The notes: generated by a model from the sequence alone, not told the origin. Numbered from the stretch's first letter, positions 10,375-18,887 are shown. The stretch: 64,000 nucleotides of DNA from Pseudolactococcus insecticola (GCF_011170065.1 NZ_BLLH01000011.1:1-64000), one strand, 5' to 3'. A program made the numbers and translations.

Positions 10375-11004
10375 ATGACTGATAACAATAACGAACAAAA
10401 AACAACAGCTAAGCAAATAGCTTTACAAATCAAACAAATTGAAAACTTGAACTTTTCAAGTGAAGATTTAAAATATCACGAATTTGCAGAAATAAAAAAA
10501 AATAAGCTTGATAAAGATGAAATAACAACTTTTAAAGATCAAGTTCAAGCAGATTATGAAACACTTGAAAACGACATCTATTATATCCGAAACGCCTTTA
10601 GTGAAGAACAAAATCTTAAAGAAACCGCTAAAGAAGAAGCAAGAATAGCTAAAACAGAAGTAAACGAACGTATAAATCAACTTAAAGAACTAAGCGAATC
10701 AACTCAAAAATTAGTTGGTCAAAACGAGCTCATTGTTGCAAGCCATGCAAAACTTGAACAAGAGAAAATGATATTAGAAGAACAGAATAAAGCTTTAATA
10801 AAACAGCTTGCCGATTCAGAAAATACCAATAACGAAATATTAGATACAACTGACGAATTACTTGTTGAACTAAACGAAAATAAAGTCATGATTGAAAATC
10901 AAAGAAAAACAATTATCAAACTACAAAATGACCTTGCTAAAACAAAAGAATTAAATAACCGTGCTAAAAAAATCATTCAAAGTCTAAACTCTGTTAATAA
11001 ATAA
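10375..11004 (+). CDS. cytoplasmic coiled-coil protein (209 aa)
   Basis: It is almost entirely charged helix: long runs of Glu, Lys, Gln and Asn with heptad leucines from about residue 70 to the end predict an extended coiled coil. There is no signal peptide or membrane span. It is the first gene of a three-gene operon with an unknown protein and a type IA topoisomerase, transcribed divergently from the RNA polymerase homologue and sharing the promoter class. A structural or DNA-processing accessory role is possible but nothing in the sequence proves it. The ATG follows AAAGGAT. Confidence 0.7.
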   Translation: MTDNNNEQKTTAKQIALQIKQIENLNFSSEDLKYHEFAEIKKNKLDKDEITTFKDQVQADYETLENDIYYIRNAFSEEQNLKETAKEEARIAKTEVNERINQLKELSESTQKLVGQNELIVASHAKLEQEKMILEEQNKALIKQLADSENTNNEILDTTDELLVELNENKVMIENQRKTIIKLQNDLAKTKELNNRAKKIIQSLNSVNK

Positions 11005-11026
11005 AGAAAAGAGATTCCCGTTTATT

Positions 11027-11515
11027 ATGACAACAAATATTGAAATTTCCCCAAAAGACACATTTTATTTTCCTAAAAATATCATTGATAATCTACAAAA
11101 AACACCTAAAGAAATATCAGAAATACTATATCAATTTTTGGAAAAACCTCTCATATCAGAACAAAGATTTATACAAGAGTCAATGCACGCCTTTGAAATC
11201 AATCCAATTGTAGGATATGATACAATTCATAACAATACAACAACAAGTAATTTACAAATAATCAGCAATCTACTTGAGGAATATTATTTCACAAACGAAA
11301 CAAATAATAAAACAATATCATTTACTCTATCTGAAACTCAATTATCGAAATTAAACGAAATAGAAAAATTCAAAATTTTAAAAAAACAATCTAAAACACC
11401 AAGTGTAAAGTATAAAAATGGTACAATGGACGACAAATTACTATCAATCATTATCAATAGAATTGGCATGCAGAAAAAAATTAACAATAAAATTCTAGGA
11501 GAATATTTCAAATGA
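11027..11515 (+). CDS. hypothetical protein (162 aa), translationally coupled to the topoisomerase
   Basis: Soluble and rich in Asn, Lys and Ile, with a helical N-terminal half and a basic C-terminus. No known domain recognised. Its stop overlaps the next start in an ATGA arrangement (11512-11515), which implies coupled, roughly equimolar synthesis with the topoisomerase. An accessory factor for that enzyme is a reasonable inference only. Confidence 0.65.
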   Translation: MTTNIEISPKDTFYFPKNIIDNLQKTPKEISEILYQFLEKPLISEQRFIQESMHAFEINPIVGYDTIHNNTTTSNLQIISNLLEEYYFTNETNNKTISFTLSETQLSKLNEIEKFKILKKQSKTPSVKYKNGTMDDKLLSIIINRIGMQKKINNKILGEYFK

Positions 11516-14172
11516 CAACTTTAATCCTTGCTGAAAAAGCAACAGTTGCTAAATATTTTTCAAAAGCATTAACAGGCAGCGAATATAATGTTAATGAAAA
11601 AATAAAATATAGAGGTAATGACTATATAATCACAAACGCTTCTGGGCATCTATTTAAAATGGACAATCCTGAAAATTTAGTAGATGATAATCTAGTTGAA
11701 AAATATAAAAGTTTTGATGACATCAATCAAATGGATTGGAAATGGCAAGATATACATCAAAAATATATTCCGATTAGTTACATTACCAAAAATGGTCAAG
11801 ACAGAAATAAAAAACTTATTGAAATCATAGAAAATAACTATAATGATGATTCTGTTGATACTATTGCTATTGCAACCGACTCAGATCCATATGGAGAAGG
11901 TGACCTTATTGCAGCAAATATCATCAACCACCTACAAAATAAATATCCAAAGAATATCACAATAACACGTCTTTTCTTTGAAGATGAACTTGAAGAAACC
12001 CTACGAAAAGCTGTCGATCAGCCAAAACTACTACCACTTGAAAAAAATTTGCCCTACAAGATTGCACAGACACGTGAACTATGGGACTACACTTCTATTG
12101 CCTTAACTCGAATTGCGAGTTTAAGCAGCAGGAATATGCTAGGAAGAATGCGTATTGGAAGGTTAAAAACCTACATCCTAAATAAGATAGGTAACCAGTT
12201 TATCGCTAGAAAAAATTACGTTAAAAAAATTGAATACATTGATAGACTCTACAACGAAGAATACAAGATAAAACTGAAACGAAAAAATGAAGAAACAAAA
12301 GCAAATCAAAGTGACATTATTCTTCCCCAAAACAATCATTTTATTGGAAAAGTAACAGAAACTAAAGACACAAAAACTGAACCTAACGATTTATTTGACC
12401 TGTCAACACTAATGGGCGAAATTCAGATGAAAAATAAGACAGGTCTTAAATTCAATGAAAAAGAATTTCTACAAACCTATCAAAACATGTATCAAGGTAA
12501 TGAAAACTTCGTAAGCTATCCACGTACAACCGATACTAAAATCACTGAAGGAGATTTTAAAAAAATCCTTGCCCATAAATCAGAAATTGCAAATTTGCTA
12601 AACATTGATGAATCACTTCTACCAATCACAACAAGCAGAAAAAAATTCATTGGACTAGATCTAGCTCACGGTGCAAACAGAATCGGTGATACCTATCCCA
12701 GTTCTCTTGATGAAATCGAAGAAAAACATGGAAAATTAGGGCGTCTGATTTATCACACATTACTTGTCAAAACAGCATCAATGTTTGCGGACAACTATTT
12801 TAGTACCAAAGCTTACTTTGAATCAAACGTATCAGAAGAATTATTCAGCGGATACATTTCTTACCAAACCGAACTGCAACGCACAAAAAAAAGTTACAAA
12901 GATATTCTAAACTTGCTTAAATCTGACAATTCAGATGAACAAGAAAATTTTGAAGAACTAGATGACAAAATAAGTGAAACAGCACTTAATTTCTCAGTTG
13001 GAGATGAGTTACCCTTTAGTTTTATTGTTGATGAAGTGACAAATAAAAAGCCTGCTAAATCAACTACTGCTTGGCTAGTTAATATGCTTAAAAAGGATAA
13101 TATTGGCACAGGATCGACAAGATTGAGTACCATTGTAACACTAAAGGGCAAAGAGATTGAAAGTGACTTTAACACTTATATCATTGAAAAAAATGGTGAG
13201 TTACAGCTCACAAAAAAAGGCTTACTTACTTACGAAGTAACCTTAGGTTCAAATATTGCTGACCAAGACATTACAAAAAATCTTTTAGATAGTCTTGATA
13301 GTCTCACTCTTGAAAATTACTCTGAAAAAAGCATTGAAATTCTTGATTCTATCAATGATATTATAAAGCACGACAGAGAACACTTCCAAGAAAGATTTAA
13401 AGAAATATCTCAAAATCCAAATGCTGAAACAAAAGCAATTATGGCGGAATTTAATATAGTACCTAAAGTCCTTAAAAAATTCACGGATAAAGACGGAATT
13501 GAAAGAGAATATAACAGTGAAAATTTTGGGACTTATTCTTTCAATGATAGTGAAAAAGAAAAACTTGAAGCTGGAGAGATTCTTGAAATAAACTACGTCA
13601 GCAAAGATAAAAAGACTTTCAAAACAAAGATACATCTGACAGAGTATATTTATAATGATCGTCAAAAATATGGTGTACAGTTTGTTGATGATCGAATTAC
13701 TCTACAACATGAAACATATGGAGAAATAAAGATTAAAGGCAGCTTTGGGACTCATACATTCACTCAAGATGAATTAAATGAACTATCTAAAGGAAATGAA
13801 ATAGCTCTTAGTATCTCTTATGAAGGTAGAGAGCCAATCCAATATAAAGGAAAAATAGAAAAATTCAAAAACAAATCTGGCGAGATTGTTTATAAATTCA
13901 ACGCAAAAGACATAAACAAAATTCAGATTACACATAAAACTTATGGCACAATCAATTTAAAAAAATCCCTAACTTTAAAAGGTGCAGGATACTTTAGCGC
14001 AACCGTTCCTGAAGATAAACTTGAAGAAATTGCTGCTGGTACTCCTATTAAGCTAGTTTTCAAAACTAAAAAAGGTGAATCTGAAACACACAACGTTATT
14101 CTTTCTCAAGATACATTTACAGATTCTAAAGGGGAAAAACTAAAATACTTTGTATTCAAAGAAAAAAAATGA
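11512..14172 (+). CDS. type IA DNA topoisomerase (TopB/TraE-like) with C-terminal repeats
   Basis: Topoisomerase III-like enzyme that would relax or decatenate DNA through single-strand passage. The N-terminal TOPRIM domain starts with LAEKATVAKYF and has the metal-binding pattern D123-x-D125-xxx-E129. The active-site tyrosine is Y336 in SYPRTTDTK, with R338 beside it. No cysteine zinc fingers follow. Instead residues from about 640 to 886 form three divergent repeats of 75-85 residues, each starting with a YG-T/E-I-like strand followed by an acidic helix ending in G-x-x-I/L. Topoisomerases of this class occur on Gram-positive conjugative plasmids and ICEs, where they are thought to resolve transfer or replication intermediates. 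Third gene of its operon, coupled by ATGA overlap. Confidence 0.88.
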   Translation: MTTLILAEKATVAKYFSKALTGSEYNVNEKIKYRGNDYIITNASGHLFKMDNPENLVDDNLVEKYKSFDDINQMDWKWQDIHQKYIPISYITKNGQDRNKKLIEIIENNYNDDSVDTIAIATDSDPYGEGDLIAANIINHLQNKYPKNITITRLFFEDELEETLRKAVDQPKLLPLEKNLPYKIAQTRELWDYTSIALTRIASLSSRNMLGRMRIGRLKTYILNKIGNQFIARKNYVKKIEYIDRLYNEEYKIKLKRKNEETKANQSDIILPQNNHFIGKVTETKDTKTEPNDLFDLSTLMGEIQMKNKTGLKFNEKEFLQTYQNMYQGNENFVSYPRTTDTKITEGDFKKILAHKSEIANLLNIDESLLPITTSRKKFIGLDLAHGANRIGDTYPSSLDEIEEKHGKLGRLIYHTLLVKTASMFADNYFSTKAYFESNVSEELFSGYISYQTELQRTKKSYKDILNLLKSDNSDEQENFEELDDKISETALNFSVGDELPFSFIVDEVTNKKPAKSTTAWLVNMLKKDNIGTGSTRLSTIVTLKGKEIESDFNTYIIEKNGELQLTKKGLLTYEVTLGSNIADQDITKNLLDSLDSLTLENYSEKSIEILDSINDIIKHDREHFQERFKEISQNPNAETKAIMAEFNIVPKVLKKFTDKDGIEREYNSENFGTYSFNDSEKEKLEAGEILEINYVSKDKKTFKTKIHLTEYIYNDRQKYGVQFVDDRITLQHETYGEIKIKGSFGTHTFTQDELNELSKGNEIALSISYEGREPIQYKGKIEKFKNKSGEIVYKFNAKDINKIQITHKTYGTINLKKSLTLKGAGYFSATVPEDKLEEIAAGTPIKLVFKTKKGESETHNVILSQDTFTDSKGEKLKYFVFKEKK

Positions 14173-14173
14173 A

Positions 14174-14204
14174 AATCGCCCGTTTTTTAAAAAGACGGGC
14201 GATT
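14174..14204. terminator. bidirectional terminator resembling the IS right end
   Basis: Perfect 10-bp arms AATCGCCCGT/ACGGGCGATT plus T-rich/A-rich loop flanks. It serves the topoisomerase operon and probably the convergent umuC operon. It closely resembles the right-end hairpin of the IS copies (see findings). Confidence 0.8.
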
Positions 14205-14290
14205 CAGCTTTTCTACTCATTATGTCCAGCACAAGTGTTTTAGTCGCGTGAAAGCTACAAAAAGTAACATACATGATGCGCGTGATGATA

Positions 14291-14461
14291 TTAGATTAGA
14301 GACCCAATCACTAAGACGGGATATAGTTTTTTTTCTTTTTCATCTTCTTCCATTGCTGCGGTGTGTTCTGATAGATAGAAGCCTTGCCATTTTAGCATGC
14401 CCCTATCATGGTATTCTCTTACTTCTTGGAACTTACTGTAAGTTCTATCTATATCAGCCAT
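14291..14461 (-). CDS. small protein (56 aa) coupled to the UmuC-like polymerase
   Basis: The ATG at 14461 overlaps the 3' end of the umuC-like gene by 8 bp (ATGGCTGA) and an open frame of 57 codons follows. The product begins MADIDRTYSKFQEVREYHDR and contains GMLKWQGFYLSEHT, a pattern I associate with short proteins encoded directly after umuC-like genes in lactic acid bacteria and streptococci. It is Tyr/Trp/His rich at the start and ends in a charged helix. It may be a polymerase V accessory factor, by position. Confidence 0.7.
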   Translation of the reverse strand: MADIDRTYSKFQEVREYHDRGMLKWQGFYLSEHTAAMEEDEKEKKLYPVLVIGSLI

Positions 14462-15974
14462 TTTTAGTCTCCAATCCGTCTAAACCACCTGCTGAATGCC
14501 CGCCTACGAGTTTGCTACGTGCGACTACTCGTGAGCCTTCACTTAACGATGTTGCTTTTTGGATAGCCAAGAATCCAAATCGATCCCTGATTTCGTCAAC
14601 AACATCATCTACTTTTTCTTTTTTGTTCTCTTTTTTGATTTGTTCTGTATTCACTGTGTCAAACAATGAAATAAGTTTGAAGTCATCGTCTATCAGGTTG
14701 CCATATGAGACCGCCACTTGTCTGACTGAACCGCCTATGTAGTTCTTTTGGAAGAGAGTCAGAACTGCTGCGACAAGCTTGTGTGTGCTATTTGTCGGCT
14801 CTACTGTAAGCTGTTTGTAGATACCTCTAGTACGCCCTTCACCTCCATCACTTGCAAAGCCCAGACCGAGAGAAACAGTTGTCGTCTGTTTCTTTTTTCT
14901 TCTCATCCGAATAGCGACCTGCTCGGCCATCTCTTTGATAACAATTTCTATCTCAGTTTTTCTTGTGTAATTTCTTGGCAAGATTTGTGAATTACCGAGA
15001 GAGTTACTTTTGGATTGATATTTCTCATAGACTGATGATGAATCAATACCATTGGCATGAAAGAATAGCTGCACGCCAATTACCCCAAACTCCTTTTTTA
15101 GTATCCGAGGATTTGTATGGGCAAGGTCATATACGCTTTGGACACCAAGCTTGTTAAGACGTTTTTCGGTTCTTGTGTTTATCCCCCAAAAATCGGTTAA
15201 CTCTTTGATTTTCCAGATTTTCTCTGGTATGTTTTCATAAGTCCACATTGCTCGCATATTGGATGTGTGTTTTGCTTCGTTATCAAGTGCCAGTTTGGCC
15301 AACAGTGGATTTCCAAGTGACATGCCAACAGTTGAGTAGATTCCTGTTTCTTTCAGTATTGCTCTTTGTATGTCACGTGACAATAAGTCTAACTTAACAG
15401 CCTTAGACATTTTCCTATTCTCATCTTTGCTGTCTGGATAGAAATACGAGAGACTTGATGACAAATTAACGAATCCCTCATCAATTGAATACCAGTGCAT
15501 GTCATCAGTTGAAGAGTAGTTTTGAATTATGTGCTGTATCTTCATATTCTGTTCGATGTACAGCGACATACGTGGTGGCGTTATGATTGTTCTTTTTGCC
15601 CAGTACTCGATATACTTAACGTATTCAGGATCAGGAGGATCTGGTCTATTCGTGTCAAGGTTAAATGGTGCATGCTGGTAGTAATTCTTATAGTTGAATT
15701 TTCGGTTATGTATGTAGAAAGGCAACTCATAAGCTCTACCCACATTATTCTTTTGAAAGACTTTCTTGAATACAGGTGATGATGCCAATATTAACCCAGC
15801 TGAGTTATCTGCTTTACTCATAACGCATAGAGAAACTTCTAACGGATTCTTCTTTAAGGCTACCGCTTCACAGCTGGCATAGAAGCTCTTCATATCTATG
15901 AAGGCAATAGCTTCTCTCTGTTCTCGTGAGTAATCAAAATCAGGTATTATTTTTCTGTTGTCAAATTTTTCCAT
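14454..15974 (-). CDS. umuC: Y-family DNA polymerase, UmuC/ImpB type
   Basis: Translesion polymerase. The first metal-binding block AIAFIDMKSFYASCEA lies near residues 22-37. The catalytic SIDEGFVNLS matches the family SxDE motif. A helix-hairpin-helix region (LNKLGVQSVYDLAHT) and the little-finger/IMS C-terminal domain follow. The length of 506 residues is normal for Gram-positive plasmid and ICE UmuC proteins. It is the third gene of an operon with a 67-residue protein and an HdiR-like repressor, and is followed by a coupled 56-residue protein. This suggests induction by DNA damage. Such cassettes are common cargo of conjugative elements. Confidence 0.92.
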   Translation of the reverse strand: MEKFDNRKIIPDFDYSREQREAIAFIDMKSFYASCEAVALKKNPLEVSLCVMSKADNSAGLILASSPVFKKVFQKNNVGRAYELPFYIHNRKFNYKNYYQHAPFNLDTNRPDPPDPEYVKYIEYWAKRTIITPPRMSLYIEQNMKIQHIIQNYSSTDDMHWYSIDEGFVNLSSSLSYFYPDSKDENRKMSKAVKLDLLSRDIQRAILKETGIYSTVGMSLGNPLLAKLALDNEAKHTSNMRAMWTYENIPEKIWKIKELTDFWGINTRTEKRLNKLGVQSVYDLAHTNPRILKKEFGVIGVQLFFHANGIDSSSVYEKYQSKSNSLGNSQILPRNYTRKTEIEIVIKEMAEQVAIRMRRKKKQTTTVSLGLGFASDGGEGRTRGIYKQLTVEPTNSTHKLVAAVLTLFQKNYIGGSVRQVAVSYGNLIDDDFKLISLFDTVNTEQIKKENKKEKVDDVVDEIRDRFGFLAIQKATSLSEGSRVVARSKLVGGHSAGGLDGLETKNG

Positions 15975-16007
15975 AGCTTTCTTTTCCCTGAGGTGTATGA
16001 TGGATCT

Positions 16008-16706
16008 CTATGCGCGTGAGTTGTCGATTGGCGCAAAATTACCAACAATTTTGCCAATGACTCGTGGCTGCTCATCAAAAGGCGCAAATTTGTCTTTGTA
16101 TTTCTTGTTAAGGGACACAAGCCGAAGCCCAGAATCTTCTTTATAGACTTTCTTGATGTAAGTCTGCCCGTCCCAGTCAACAGCATATACTTCTCCGTTG
16201 ATGTCAAATGGAATATCTCTTATTAGCGCAACATTACCATTTGGGAATTCTGGCTCCATTGAGTCTCCGTTAATCCATGAGGCAAAGTCGTACCGAAACT
16301 CCTTCTCTGTGTACACAGTCTCAAATGATCCATCATCAAAATAATTAAACCCTGTACCAGCTGAAAGTTTTTCGTAGACGTTGACCGGGAATAGCTTGAT
16401 TGGTGTGCTCTGGTTTTGCGTTTGTTCTCTGTGAAGCTTATTGACATACGTCAAGGTCTTCTCTTTATTATTCTTTGACAACTCGTCATAGAGGCCATTT
16501 AGCTCTACCTTATCATCTTGAGTAATATCTGCTACATCTACTTCAAACAGTTTGGACAAGCTCTCTAACTTGTCTTCTGTTGGCAAATAAGTACCTTTTT
16601 CCCAATAACTGTATGCAGGTCTTGTGACACCGATTATTTCTGCCACTTCTTTCTGTAGTAAATTTTTTTCTTTGCGCAGTTTCTTAATGTTTTCCGCTAT
16701 AGTCAT
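16008..16706 (-). CDS. HdiR/LexA-like repressor (XRE HTH + S24 peptidase)
   Basis: N-terminal XRE helix-turn-helix (KEVAEIIGVTRPAYSYWE) joined to a C-terminal S24 self-cleavage domain. The Ala-Gly cleavage site is in LSAGTGF, the serine in NGDSMEPEF and the lysine in TYIKKVYK. This architecture is that of lactococcal HdiR and related repressors, which are inactivated by RecA-stimulated self-cleavage. I chose ATG 16706, one base after the upstream stop and 9 nt after AGG, rather than the in-frame GTG at 16721. It probably controls its own operon and the umuC gene. Confidence 0.9.
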   Translation of the reverse strand: MTIAENIKKLRKEKNLLQKEVAEIIGVTRPAYSYWEKGTYLPTEDKLESLSKLFEVDVADITQDDKVELNGLYDELSKNNKEKTLTYVNKLHREQTQNQSTPIKLFPVNVYEKLSAGTGFNYFDDGSFETVYTEKEFRYDFASWINGDSMEPEFPNGNVALIRDIPFDINGEVYAVDWDGQTYIKKVYKEDSGLRLVSLNKKYKDKFAPFDEQPRVIGKIVGNFAPIDNSRA

Positions 16707-16707
16707 A

Positions 16708-16911
16708 TTATTTACCTGCACTCACTTCAGTTTTTTTTGCATTAATTTGAGACAAGATCATACGCCAAGTTTCTTCAGATAGCTCGTTTCCGTGTTCTTC
16801 GTCAACTGTGTACTCGCTAACGATTTCTACGCCATCAATAACTACTGTCTCACGCATTCTGTTACAGTTGCAACTAAGTCCATGATTAACCCGTTCCAGT
16901 TTTCTTTGCAT
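16708..16911 (-). CDS. small acidic protein (67 aa), first gene of the hdiR-umuC operon
   Basis: It starts MQRKLERVNHGLSCNCNR and then becomes acidic, with an EEHGNELSEETWRMIL helix. It contains a CxC pair near residue 14, but not enough cysteines for a clear zinc finger. No known family recognised. It lies directly downstream of a sigma-A-type promoter with a palindromic operator candidate, and its stop is one base before the repressor's ATG, so the two are co-translated. Confidence 0.65.
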   Translation of the reverse strand: MQRKLERVNHGLSCNCNRMRETVVIDGVEIVSEYTVDEEHGNELSEETWRMILSQINAKKTEVSAGK

Positions 16912-16966
16912 ATTTTCTACCTCGTCTAGTTTTTAGTTACCAAACCTACACAATTTTGCTCAGGTA

Positions 16967-16979
16967 AGCTTGAAGCTTA
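16967..16979. promoter_or_regulatory. operator candidate of the HdiR-like repressor
   Basis: Odd palindrome AAGCTTGAAGCTT (6-bp arms around one G), just downstream of the -10 box of the hdiR operon. Its position suits autorepression. Binding is inferred. Confidence 0.4.
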
Positions 16980-16985
16980 ATTTTT

Positions 16986-17014
16986 ATTTTAGCCTTTTTA
17001 TGCGACTATGTCAA
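16986..17014 (-). promoter_or_regulatory. sigma-A-type promoter of the hdiR-umuC operon
   Basis: TTGACA (17014-17009), 17-bp spacer, TAAAAT (16991-16986) on the minus strand. It differs in kind from the AAAAGTG promoters of the transfer genes. Confidence 0.75.
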
Positions 17015-17076
17015 TTGGTATTTTGATTTCTTTTGGAAAAAACAGGGACAAGTGAGCACAATTTGTCGCAAAAAAA

Positions 17077-17101
17077 AGAGAGGACAAAAATTGTCCTCTC
17101 T
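17077..17101 (-). terminator. intrinsic terminator after the CI-like repressor gene
   Basis: Perfect 11-bp arms AGAGAGGACAA/TTGTCCTCTCT with a 3-nt loop. On the minus strand the hairpin is followed by a run of T, about 100 bp past the stop of the repressor gene. Confidence 0.8.
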
Positions 17102-17204
17102 CCTGCAACTCATTGGATAAAATTTGCTTGATGTCCTAAACCTAGAAAACACTTATCCGTTGCCTATCAATTATACCATAAATCGCGTAAAAATTTCTTG
17201 ATAC

Positions 17205-17981
17205 TCAATATCGAGTTTTCAACGTTGCAAAAGAATCAACAACTGAAAAAATCTTAATATGGGTATCTTCATCAGGCGGAAAATCAAACAGAATATCGTC
17301 ATATTTCTTGTTAATTGACACAAGACGTAATTGATTTTTTTCTAAATAAACTTTTTTAAGGAAACTTTTGTCATTAATTACAATAACAACAACCTCTCCA
17401 GAAAAGTTTTTAAAGCCTAAATCTCTTAGAAGAACTATATCTCCATCATGATATTCTGGTTCCATAGAATCACCAGATACCATAGTAGCAAAATCATAAC
17501 GTCCCAGCTCGTCAGGATCAAAATTAATATAAGCTATATCACTATCTAAATCATCGTAACCATATCCCAAGCCAGCTGCTACCTTAGTTCGATACTCAAA
17601 AGGATAAGCAACAATTCTTTCACTAAGTACGTCTTTAGAATTCTCTTGATTTGCTAACAGATCAAGAGTTTTTTGTATGATTTTTTTCTTATTTTCTACA
17701 TTTAATTTCGAAAAATTCATTGCCAACTCACTTGCCAATGGATCTTTTTCATCAAAAGTATTATCTGAAAAAAAATCATCAACAGTAATGTTAAAATAAT
17801 CTGCTAAATCTTCCAAAGCTTTCTTTTGAGGAATTCTGTCCCCATTCCACCAGTTTCTAACAGATGTATAGCTATAGTCTAAATCTTCCGCAAATTTTTT
17901 TGTTGTCATATCTGTATTTGTAACATAATGCCGAAAATTTACTTTAAATATTTCTCTTTGTTCCAATGTTATTTTAGTCAT
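17205..17981 (-). CDS. CI-like repressor (XRE HTH + S24 peptidase)
   Basis: Second self-cleaving repressor of the window. The N-terminal HTH (KKFAEDLDYSYTSVRNWWNG) is fused to an S24 domain with Ala-Gly site KVAAGLGYG, serine in VSGDSMEPEY and lysine in SFLKKVYLE. It is divergent from a Cro-like gene, so the pair resembles a phage or ICE lysis/lysogeny-type switch with induction by DNA damage. I start it at ATG 17981: a TATAAT box lies only 6 bp upstream, so the transcript may be leaderless, as for some phage repressors. An ATG at 17996 would lie upstream of that box. Confidence 0.88.
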   Translation of the reverse strand: MTKITLEQREIFKVNFRHYVTNTDMTTKKFAEDLDYSYTSVRNWWNGDRIPQKKALEDLADYFNITVDDFFSDNTFDEKDPLASELAMNFSKLNVENKKKIIQKTLDLLANQENSKDVLSERIVAYPFEYRTKVAAGLGYGYDDLDSDIAYINFDPDELGRYDFATMVSGDSMEPEYHDGDIVLLRDLGFKNFSGEVVVIVINDKSFLKKVYLEKNQLRLVSINKKYDDILFDFPPDEDTHIKIFSVVDSFATLKTRY

Positions 17982-17985
17982 AATA

Positions 17986-18002
17986 ATATTATACAATAAT
18001 AT
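17986..18002. promoter_or_regulatory. repressor promoter -10 with overlapping palindrome
   Basis: ATATTAT-ACA-ATAATAT, perfect 7-bp arms, covering the minus-strand TATAAT (17993-17988). A probable operator for the CI/Cro pair. The -35 is weak. Confidence 0.45.
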
Positions 18003-18069
18003 CTATCTATGTTGTTGCAAATAAATACAATATTTTGAGTTTGTAGTTATAAAAAATATAACTTTGCTC

Positions 18070-18106
18070 TTTACAAAATACAAATAGTTGTATATAATAC
18101 AACTAT
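18070..18106 (+). promoter_or_regulatory. promoter and operator of the Cro-like operon
   Basis: TTTACA (18070-18075), 17-bp spacer, TATAAT (18093-18098). A perfect palindrome with 10-bp arms, ATAGTTGTAT-ATA-ATACAACTAT (18084-18106), covers the -10. It is a strong candidate binding site for the divergent repressors. Confidence 0.75.
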
Positions 18107-18152
18107 AGTGATTTTCTAAAAATAGCAGTTTAATAATTTTATAAGAAAGGAG

Positions 18153-18350
18153 TTGAATATTATCATTAAATTATCACTGAAAGAATGGCGTAAAGAAAAA
18201 AAAATAACCCAAAAAGATTTAGCGATTGCGCTTAGCGTTTCTCCAAACACAATTTTGAACTGGGAAAATTCAAGATCTACACCTAACGTTAATCAAGCAA
18301 TAATACTAGCGGATCTGTTAAAAGTTGAACTTGAACAGATTATATTTTAA
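18153..18350 (+). CDS. Cro-like XRE helix-turn-helix regulator
   Basis: About 62-65 residues consisting almost only of a helix-turn-helix (TQKDLAIALSVSPNTILNWE) and a short C-terminal helix, the size of Cro-type regulators. It is divergent from the CI-like repressor and heads an operon with two unknown proteins. The start is odd: there is no ATG or GTG in the window after AAGGAG. The in-frame TTG at 18153 directly abuts the Shine-Dalgarno sequence, while ATT or ATC codons lie at normal spacing. Confidence 0.8.
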   Translation: MNIIIKLSLKEWRKEKKITQKDLAIALSVSPNTILNWENSRSTPNVNQAIILADLLKVELEQIIF

Positions 18351-18381
18351 ATTTTCACTAAAAGGTTAATAAAGGGTAATC

Positions 18382-18885
18382 ATGAAAAAAAATACAACAG
18401 AAATTTACATTTTTGCTACCAAAGATAAATTTCTCATCACTCGCGATAAAAACAATAAACAAATATTAACTTATAATATTGATAAACATGGTGAACCATC
18501 AAAAAAGCTACAAACATACATCAACAATACAAATGTTTTGCTACAAGAAGAAAGTACACTATGTCAAATGGAAATAATCTTCATAGAAAATAATGGAAAC
18601 ATATTTGAAGATCCTAAATTTGATTTTTTGACTATCATTGAAAACTTGGAAAGTTTTGAGGAAGTTGAAAAATTGTTAAATGACAAAGGAAAAAAATATT
18701 ATAACAAAAATCGAAAAGATTTCAATACAGAACCAGAATATGCTTTTGTGATTACAGTTAAAAACATGCCGTTGAAAAACATGGGATTTCTGCTTAATAA
18801 CAATCATTTTGCAAAAGCTACCACAAACATACTCGAATATATGAGATTTTTACAGCATCATAAGAAACAAACGGAGATAAAATAA
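18382..18885 (+). CDS. hypothetical protein (167 aa) in the Cro-like operon
   Basis: Starts MKKNTTEIYIFATKDKFLIT. A beta-rich N-terminal third, an acidic middle (FEDPKFDFLTIIENLESFEE), then a basic C-terminal helix. No signal peptide or known domain. It lies 31 bp behind the Cro-like gene and 2 bp before the next gene, so it belongs to the early regulated operon. It is a candidate for an element-specific regulator, but nothing in it proves DNA binding. Confidence 0.65.
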   Translation: MKKNTTEIYIFATKDKFLITRDKNNKQILTYNIDKHGEPSKKLQTYINNTNVLLQEESTLCQMEIIFIENNGNIFEDPKFDFLTIIENLESFEEVEKLLNDKGKKYYNKNRKDFNTEPEYAFVITVKNMPLKNMGFLLNNNHFAKATTNILEYMRFLQHHKKQTEIK

Positions 18886-18887
18886 AA

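Noticed and set aside
13285-13665. 126-residue minus-strand ORF within the topoisomerase gene
   Set aside because: Antisense of a well-supported coding sequence, phenylalanine-rich as expected for the reverse of Lys/Glu codons.
14248-14742. 164-residue plus-strand ORF
   Set aside because: Runs antisense to the umuC 3' end and the coupled 56-residue gene, and lacks a ribosome binding site.
16967-16979. AAGCTT-based palindrome as an element-wide SOS box
   Set aside because: No further copy of AAGCTTGAAGCTT was noticed before other operons, so it is treated only as a local operator candidate.
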